Source of the DNA: Spirochaetaceae bacterium
GTDB taxonomy: Bacteria > Spirochaetota > Spirochaetia > DSM-27196 > SKKC01
Length of the DNA stretch: 29,309 nt
Direction of reading: 5' to 3'
Assembly (NCBI GenBank): GCA_003552745.1
Contig: PUOG01000059.1
Span: 1-29,309, forward strand
In this document: in pieces, positions 24,542-29,309 of the stretch
Position numbering within the stretch: the first letter of the stretch is position 1
How the letters are laid out: the number at the start of each line of letters is the position of its first letter
Notes under the pieces: generated by a model
Told to the model about the DNA's origin: nothing
The model's input: only the letters and a program-made list of their open reading frames with translations
Databases searched by the model: none
Made by a program: the position numbers and the translations under genes

Positions 24542-25435
24542 TCACTCAACGAATTCGGGCTGCCGGGCACCATTCGCGGAGCCGATACCACCGGCGAACA
24601 CAGCGTCGAGTCGGATATCGATACTACGGGCCGATCGCTCCTCGAAATCAAAGTAGTTCTTGAACGGCCCCGCGAGGCGCGGAGACACCTCGTCGAGCAC
24701 CGATTGCGAGACCGCTATACCACCCGGCTTCGTTGCCTGCTTCTCGAGATGAGCCGCGAAGTTTATAACGTCGGAGACTATCGCACCGGTATCGCTCGAA
24801 TACCGAACGAGTCCCGAATCGATGCCGATTCGAAACTGGATTTCGTCGTCTATAGGTAAGTCAGGCCTCGTGTTAAAGACCGGCATCGAAAGCTGGATGT
24901 CGAGCGCAAAGCGGACGGCTCGAGTCTGATGCTCCTTGAATGCAAGAGCGATGATTCCTCCATCTCCGTTCCAGCTCCAGATCCGGGCATTGTGGGTTCT
25001 CAGCTTCTCTTTAATGAACTGTCGGAACAGAAAACAGACTTTCCGCATTTTCCGCAGCCCATGTTTTCTCACGAGCTCCGAACTACCGACCAGATCGATG
25101 CTGCAGATGCTTGCCGGATACTCGCGCCCTTCGCGCAACGATCCCCAATTCGGCATTTCCACCGGGTCGTCTTTCTGTCGGATGAGCCTTCTCCGTTCGA
25201 AGTCGTAAACCAGGCCACCGCGCGTCAAGCCTTCGAGAAAGGGCTCGATGTCGTCCACGTATACCGGCTTTCCGAGCAGTTTCGACCCATCTGTCTCAAC
25301 CAGCAGCTGGATGAGAGCGCGTATATGGTCATTCTTCCTGCAGTGAGCAACAAGGCACTCCGCCGCCGAACGCGGAGGCATAGTAACGTGCCGCTCTGCC
25401 TTGAGCAGACGGTATACATCGAACTCGCCGAGCAC
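24542..25435 (-). CDS. Divergent class III nucleotide-cyclase-like protein with helical N-terminal domain
   Basis: 297 residues from a GTG at 25435 (GGGGA 5 nt upstream). Residues about 105-275 form a class III cyclase homology domain: SIDLVGSS with metal-ligand Asp114, SWNGDGGIIA with second metal Asp158, RIGIDSGLV, and SDVINFAAHLEK with Asn225. The lysine usual before the GD motif is replaced (SWN), and the arginine of the N-x-x-x-R pair is His229, so substrate and activity are uncertain. The N-terminal 70 residues are helical (CLVAHCRKNDHIRALIQLLV) and resemble effector-associated adaptor domains. Coding character continues 27 codons further upstream to a TAG at 25519-25517. It lies 72 bp before mcsA and 156 bp after the DUF2779-like gene. 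Confidence 0.75.
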   Translation of the reverse strand: MLGEFDVYRLLKAERHVTMPPRSAAECLVAHCRKNDHIRALIQLLVETDGSKLLGKPVYVDDIEPFLEGLTRGGLVYDFERRRLIRQKDDPVEMPNWGSLREGREYPASICSIDLVGSSELVRKHGLRKMRKVCFLFRQFIKEKLRTHNARIWSWNGDGGIIALAFKEHQTRAVRFALDIQLSMPVFNTRPDLPIDDEIQFRIGIDSGLVRYSSDTGAIVSDVINFAAHLEKQATKPGGIAVSQSVLDEVSPRLAGPFKNYFDFEERSARSIDIRLDAVFAGGIGSANGARQPEFVE

Positions 25436-25535
25436 GAGCTTCCCCAGCTCATCGATCTGCTCGGATTTGAAGTTCCGCGCCAGCAGCTCTATGAGGTCCT
25501 TCTTAAGCGCTACATCCTACATGGCTATCATCTCT

Positions 25536-25564
25536 ATTATGTGGGACACTCGCGTCGTCGTCCA
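25536..25564 (-). promoter_or_regulatory. Candidate promoter of the cyclase-like gene
   Basis: Minus strand: TGGACG (25564-25559, four of six), 17-nt spacer, CATAAT (25541-25536, five of six). It lies in the 156-bp gap after the DUF2779-like gene and upstream of the in-frame ATG-TAG at 25522-25517. The gap otherwise holds no strong terminator. Confidence 0.35.
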
Positions 25565-25591
25565 GCCCCCGTCCGGCGGGTTACAGAGCGA

Positions 25592-27064
25592 TTATTCCCG
25601 GTCGCTACAATCGCTCCCATCAACTATTTCCTCCAGGCGGCGCACGATGTCAACGAGTGCAAGCGTATCGAGCGCACAGTACTCTCGCAGCGCCTCGGCA
25701 ACCTTCTCCCGTCGAGGCGAAGGCGGGACTCCTCGGTAGTCGTAGTACCATGCGAGGCTCGCTTCGCGCCCGTTCGCGATTTCGAGATCGTAGTAGTCGA
25801 CCCCCGTCAGGGCCGGGAGCACCGCCTTCAAGCCGGTTCGCCCCTGCTGTGCCGGTTCATAGAGCATGAACCGCACGAACGGCTCCTGGATGTCGACGAG
25901 CCGGTCGGCGGCGTTTCTCAGGTCGGTAGAGAATCGTTCACACCGCCGCGCGAGAAGATGCAGTATCCGCCGCTCGAACGGTGCCGAAAACGCCAGGACA
26001 CTCCGCGCGTCGGACAGCGCATCTACCAGCGTCTCCGCGAGCTCGCGTGTCGAATCGTGCAACTCCGACAGATCGTCGGCAATGAACCAGCGGTGCGCTA
26101 TCGGCCCGCCCGCTGCTTCCTGCCGATGGACGGAGAACTGAATCGGCAGATGTTCCCACGGACGGGCGCCCTCGACCGGCGGCACCGCCGCACTCACCGT
26201 CTCGAAATCGAGAAAGACACGGGGAAACCGACAGCGTTCGACGAACTCCCGAAGCGCATTGCAGTCGACATGGCGGCGGCCGTCGCGCACCGCCTGGACC
26301 TGGAGCCGCTGCCTTCTTCCCGGAAGACGCGACAGCGGCACATCGGAGAGATCGCTGTACCCTTCACGCTCGAGATCGCCGATCACCCCATAGCCGAGAA
26401 ACAGCGTGTGCACCCCGGTATCGATACCGCCCGTCGACGACGGTGAGTCGCCGCTTCCATCCGTTTGAGACGACCCTGACAACCTCGAACATACCGGGCA
26501 GCGATCGAGACGATCGCACGGCTCGGGAGGTTTGCGCTGTCCGAGCACTTCTATCAGACCGGAAATGCGTCTACGAACCGAGTTCAACCCGCCTCGGATC
26601 TGCTTCCGGCACTCTTCTTCGACGAATAGCTCCGCCGGTTCGAGGAAGGTGCCACGCACATACCCCTTCGCAAGGCGCACCACCGCACCGCCTTGAGCGT
26701 TGTAGCCGGCCTCCCGCAAAATGACGGTCTGATACCGCAGTAGCTCCAGTGACTTCGGTTTCACCCCGGTATACGGCTGCACTACGATCGGGCGCACCGA
26801 TCCGTCCGGCCGCCTTTCGAGAATATCGACGACGGCTACACAGCCGAGCGCCCCGACACTCACATTGAAGGTACAATCGGTCCGAGCAGCGAAATGATCG
26901 CGTGCGATCGCTCGGACACGTTCGTACTGCTCCGCGGCAAAACGCTCGGAGCTATCGGATTGCTCCGATCCGTTCTCGAACGCTCGGGCCCGCTCCTCAT
27001 AGACACGACGAAGACAGCGCCCCGCTGTGAGGTATTCCTGCTGGGTTATGGGAGCAGTTTCCAA
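25592..27064 (-). CDS. DUF2779-type protein: Cas4-like half plus DEDD exonuclease-like half
   Basis: 490 residues. The N-terminal half resembles the Cas4/RecB-like fold: Cys17 in YLTAGRCLRR, and CDRLDRCPVC (183-192) could together bind an iron-sulfur cluster. Asp80 matches the first PDDEXK acid, but the expected E-x-K is Val94-Val95-Gln96 (IVVQPYTG), so this nuclease site looks dead. The C-terminal half (about 282-480) looks like a DnaQ/DEDD 3'-5' exonuclease domain: FLDFET with Asp286 and Glu288, SAPFERRIL, GLKAVLPALTG, and YCALDT with Asp466. The acidic residues appear intact. Function in this family is not well known; nucleic-acid repair or defence is inferred. The gene follows ackA by 3 bp, so it is probably co-transcribed. 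Confidence 0.8.
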   Translation of the reverse strand: METAPITQQEYLTAGRCLRRVYEERARAFENGSEQSDSSERFAAEQYERVRAIARDHFAARTDCTFNVSVGALGCVAVVDILERRPDGSVRPIVVQPYTGVKPKSLELLRYQTVILREAGYNAQGGAVVRLAKGYVRGTFLEPAELFVEEECRKQIRGGLNSVRRRISGLIEVLGQRKPPEPCDRLDRCPVCSRLSGSSQTDGSGDSPSSTGGIDTGVHTLFLGYGVIGDLEREGYSDLSDVPLSRLPGRRQRLQVQAVRDGRRHVDCNALREFVERCRFPRVFLDFETVSAAVPPVEGARPWEHLPIQFSVHRQEAAGGPIAHRWFIADDLSELHDSTRELAETLVDALSDARSVLAFSAPFERRILHLLARRCERFSTDLRNAADRLVDIQEPFVRFMLYEPAQQGRTGLKAVLPALTGVDYYDLEIANGREASLAWYYDYRGVPPSPRREKVAEALREYCALDTLALVDIVRRLEEIVDGSDCSDRE

Positions 27065-27067
27065 GGC

Positions 27068-28285
27068 TCACGCTAACGAATTGACGAGTTCGTAGGTGTC
27101 TATGGCGATCTGGAGCTCCTCGTTCGTGGGAATGACCACAATCGAGGTCGGCGAATAGTCGGTAGAGATGATTCCCGGATTCGTACCGACCTCACGATTC
27201 CGGTCATAGTCCATGACGATTCCGAGATTCTCGAGGCGATGACAGATGCGCTCCCGCATTCGCACACCGAACTGTCCGACACCGCCGGTAAACACGAGGA
27301 TATCGACGCGAACAATATTCGCACTGTACCCGCCGATATAGTTGCGTACCCGATGCGCGTAGACATCGAGTGCGTCCGCCGCTCGCTCATCACCCTTCTC
27401 CGCTGCCTCCTCGACATCCCGAAGATCGTTCGATATACCCGAGAGGCCGAGCATCCCGCTTTTCTTATTCAGCATGACGTTCAGCTGCTCGGCGCTGTAG
27501 CCGCGTTCCATCAGGTAGAAGATGATGGCGGGGTCGAGGTCACCACTTCGGGTTCCCATGACGAGCCCCTCGAGCGGCGTGAAGCCCATCGAGGTGTCGA
27601 TCGAGCGACCGTTGTGTATCGCGGTAATCGATGCACCGTTTCCGAGGTGGCAGGAGATCACATTCGTGTTCTCAACCGACCGCTTCATGAACTTGATCGC
27701 TTCGTTGGCCACGAAGCGGTGACTCGTTCCGTGGAACCCATAGCGCCTGATCTTGAACTCGTCGTAGAGCTCCCGCGGAATTCCGTAGAGATACGCCGCC
27801 GGCGGAATAGTCTGATGAAACGACGTATCGAACACGGCGACCTGGGGTACATCCGGCAACAGCGCCTGCGTTGCCTGAATCCCGGAGAGATTGGCCGGAT
27901 TATGGATCGGGGCAAGTTCGATATTCTCTCGAATCGCCTCGGTCACCTCATCGTCGATCACCACCGATCGCGCGTACTTCTCCCCACCGTGTACAACGCG
28001 GTGGCCGACCCCGCTGATTTCACCGACCGAATTGACAATGCCGTGCTCGGCATCGACCAACGCCTCCCCGACGAGGCGTGCGGCCGCCTCGTGATCGTCG
28101 ATATCACGATCGAGTTCGAGTGCACCCTTTGGCGAGCTCTGTTCGAGTCGTCCGCCAGGAAACCCGATGCGTTCGACCTGCCCCTTTCCGAGGCTCTGCC
28201 GATCCGGCATCGTGTATACTTCGTATTTCAGTGACGAACTACCACAATTGATAACGAGAACTACTTCACTTTTTTGTTCGGACAT
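27068..28285 (-). CDS. ackA: Acetate kinase
   Basis: Interconverts acetyl phosphate plus ADP with acetate plus ATP, the ATP-yielding last step of acetate fermentation; cytoplasmic. 405 residues, normal. Signature motifs: VINCGSSSLKYE (11-22, active-site Asn13), GHRVVHGGEKY, VFDTSFHQTIP with the catalytic Asp, RYGFHGTSHRFV, CHLGNGASI and FTGGVGQFGVR for nucleotide binding. The start overlaps the stop of the TPR gene by one base (TAATG), implying coupled translation. Phosphotransacetylase is not in the window. Acetyl phosphate also can phosphorylate response regulators, though no such link is shown here. Confidence 0.98.
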   Translation of the reverse strand: MSEQKSEVVLVINCGSSSLKYEVYTMPDRQSLGKGQVERIGFPGGRLEQSSPKGALELDRDIDDHEAAARLVGEALVDAEHGIVNSVGEISGVGHRVVHGGEKYARSVVIDDEVTEAIRENIELAPIHNPANLSGIQATQALLPDVPQVAVFDTSFHQTIPPAAYLYGIPRELYDEFKIRRYGFHGTSHRFVANEAIKFMKRSVENTNVISCHLGNGASITAIHNGRSIDTSMGFTPLEGLVMGTRSGDLDPAIIFYLMERGYSAEQLNVMLNKKSGMLGLSGISNDLRDVEEAAEKGDERAADALDVYAHRVRNYIGGYSANIVRVDILVFTGGVGQFGVRMRERICHRLENLGIVMDYDRNREVGTNPGIISTDYSPTSIVVIPTNEELQIAIDTYELVNSLA

Positions 28286-29040
28286 TACTCTTCCTGCATT
28301 TGCTCGGCGAAACGAATATATGCAAGGCCAAGGTTGTAATACGCTTCGATGAACGAATCGTCCGCCGTCTTTACTGACCTGAAATCGTTAATGGCTCCTT
28401 CGAAGTCCGACAACGCATATCGAGTATTGCCTCGATTGAACCTGGCGTCGATATGCCCGCCATCGAGCGACAATACGTGCGAATAATCATCCTCGGCCCC
28501 TTCGAAATCCTCCAGCTCGTATCGCGCGTTTCCGCGGTTGTACCACGCCTGGATGAACCCTTCGTCACGCTCAATCGCTTCGGAGAAATCGTCGACGGCC
28601 GCAGAGATATCGCCGCTCCTCAATCTGGCAACTCCCCGGTTGTTCAGTGCCTGGACGTCGTCGGGACTCAGTTCGAGAAATCGGTCGAAGTCGGCGACTG
28701 CCGCTTCATACCTCCCGGAACGGAGTTCAGCGGTTCCGCGCTGGAAATAGAGCTCGTCAACTCCGTCGTCGATCTCCTCGGCAGACTCGAAATCCGCGAC
28801 CGCCTCGTCGTAATTTCCGAGCTCCATATACGAGACAGCCCGATTGTACCACGCCTCGAAGAGCGAGTCGTCCTCTTCAATCACCTCGGAGTACAGATTT
28901 ACGGCACGTTCGTACTCGCCGGCTTCGTACGCGTCTGCGGCTTCGTCGAGCAGATCGGCGAGTTCGGCTGATAAGCCTGTTACCGAGATAAAGAAAACCG
29001 CTGCGAATGCGGCCACCCGAATTGCGTTCGCCGATTTCAT
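28285..29040 (-). CDS. Exported TPR-repeat protein
   Basis: 251 residues from the ATG at 29040, preferred over the GTG at 29046 because GGAG stands 6 nt before it. The N-terminus MKSANAIRVAAFAAVFFISVTGLSA is a signal peptide, cleaved near residue 25, so the protein is periplasmic. The rest is six tetratricopeptide repeats, each with the pattern WYNRG/A-x-LG/ELx-(Y/D)-x-x-A-x-x-D-F, for example AWYNRAVSYMELGNYDEAV and ARFNRGNTRYALSDFEGAI, followed by a short acidic tail. The repeats form a protein-protein scaffold; partner unknown. It lies between the CheY-like gene (12 bp upstream) and ackA. Confidence 0.93.
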   Translation of the reverse strand: MKSANAIRVAAFAAVFFISVTGLSAELADLLDEAADAYEAGEYERAVNLYSEVIEEDDSLFEAWYNRAVSYMELGNYDEAVADFESAEEIDDGVDELYFQRGTAELRSGRYEAAVADFDRFLELSPDDVQALNNRGVARLRSGDISAAVDDFSEAIERDEGFIQAWYNRGNARYELEDFEGAEDDYSHVLSLDGGHIDARFNRGNTRYALSDFEGAINDFRSVKTADDSFIEAYYNLGLAYIRFAEQMQEE

Positions 29041-29052
29041 GAGCACTCCACG

Positions 29053-29309
29053 TCACATCTTTTTCAGTGTCGAGACCACACGCTCGAGTACCTTCTTTCG
29101 ATCGAGCGGCTTTACAATGTAGTTCCTGGCACCCGTCATGAGCGACTTCTTAACCAGGTCATCCTTGCCGAGGGCACTTATCATAATTACGCAGGCATCC
29201 TTGTCGAACTCCATGATGTGCTGAAGCGCGGTTACTCCGTCCATTTTCGGCATGGTGATGTCCATGGTAACGACATCGACGTTCGGATAGAGCTCTTTGT
29301 ACTTCTCAA
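29053..29309 (-). CDS. cheY: CheY-like response regulator, 5' end cut by window edge
   Basis: Single receiver domain; the last 85 codons or so are present and the frame runs off the right edge. The phospho-acceptor Asp is in VTMDITMPKMDGV, the conserved Ser in MISALGK, and the switch Lys in YIVKPLDRKKVLERV, after which the protein ends, so no output domain follows. This form, with TMDITMPKMDG, resembles CheY regulators common in spirochaetes, suggesting a motility or chemotaxis output through the flagellar switch, but stand-alone receivers serve other roles too. The symbol is by resemblance. The TPR gene follows 12 bp downstream. Confidence 0.85.
   Translation of the reverse strand, partial: EKYKELYPNVDVVTMDITMPKMDGVTALQHIMEFDKDACVIMISALGKDDLVKKSLMTGARNYIVKPLDRKKVLERVVSTLKKM

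Noticed and set aside
24929..26446. Long plus-strand open frame (505 codons)
   Set aside because: It lies antisense to the cyclase-like and DUF2779-like genes and across their gap, with no domain, start signal or signal peptide of its own.
28268..28275. T-run near the ackA start
   Set aside because: It encodes the Lys codons of the AckA N-terminus on the minus strand and has no hairpin beside it.

Overview
The window is a gene-dense bacterial chromosome segment of fairly high GC content. No tRNA, rRNA, CRISPR array or insertion sequence was recognised, and no stretch over 300 bp lacks a gene. The gene set suggests a free-living spirochaete: an mcsA-mcsB-clpC protein-quality operon in a didermic-looking genome with lipoproteins, a CheY-like regulator of the type common in spirochaetes, a compact ParE/ParC pair, and acetate kinase beside periplasmic TPR and YD-repeat proteins. 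This assignment is inference from gene content and remembered family resemblance, not a database match.

Layout. (1) 1-10365, minus strand: a directon with dacA-type DD-carboxypeptidase, Mn/Fe superoxide dismutase (followed by a hairpin terminator), a membrane-anchored HExxH aminopeptidase-like protein, a secreted YD-repeat protein, an OmpR-type response regulator, its histidine kinase, then treY and treZ. TreY and TreZ make trehalose from maltodextrin ends; the two-component pair lies directly upstream and may control them. (2) 10435-14682, plus strand: two ABC-2 exporter modules, each ATPase plus permease, separated by a Rossmann-fold SDR-like gene. The second permease is broken by an apparent internal deletion with a frameshift. 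(3) 14778-18627, minus: parE-parC, topoisomerase IV. (4) 18741-20219, plus: clpS and a coiled-coil lipoprotein. (5) 20327-29309, minus: cheY-like (cut by the edge), a TPR protein, ackA, a DUF2779-type nuclease-like protein, a divergent class III cyclase-like protein, mcsA, mcsB and clpC.

The most notable signals are concentrated in region 5. The McsB homologue keeps the guanido-kinase fold motifs but has lost the catalytic cysteine and the conserved Glu pair, so it looks like a pseudokinase in an otherwise normal mcsA-mcsB-clpC operon. The cyclase-like protein just upstream has both metal aspartates but lacks the usual base-binding lysine and catalytic arginine, carries a helical N-terminal domain resembling effector-associated adaptor domains, and has an odd ATG-TAG at the head of its frame. 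The DUF2779 protein has a degenerate Cas4-like half and an intact-looking exonuclease half. ClpS and ClpC, adaptor and unfoldase, lie nearby on opposite strands.
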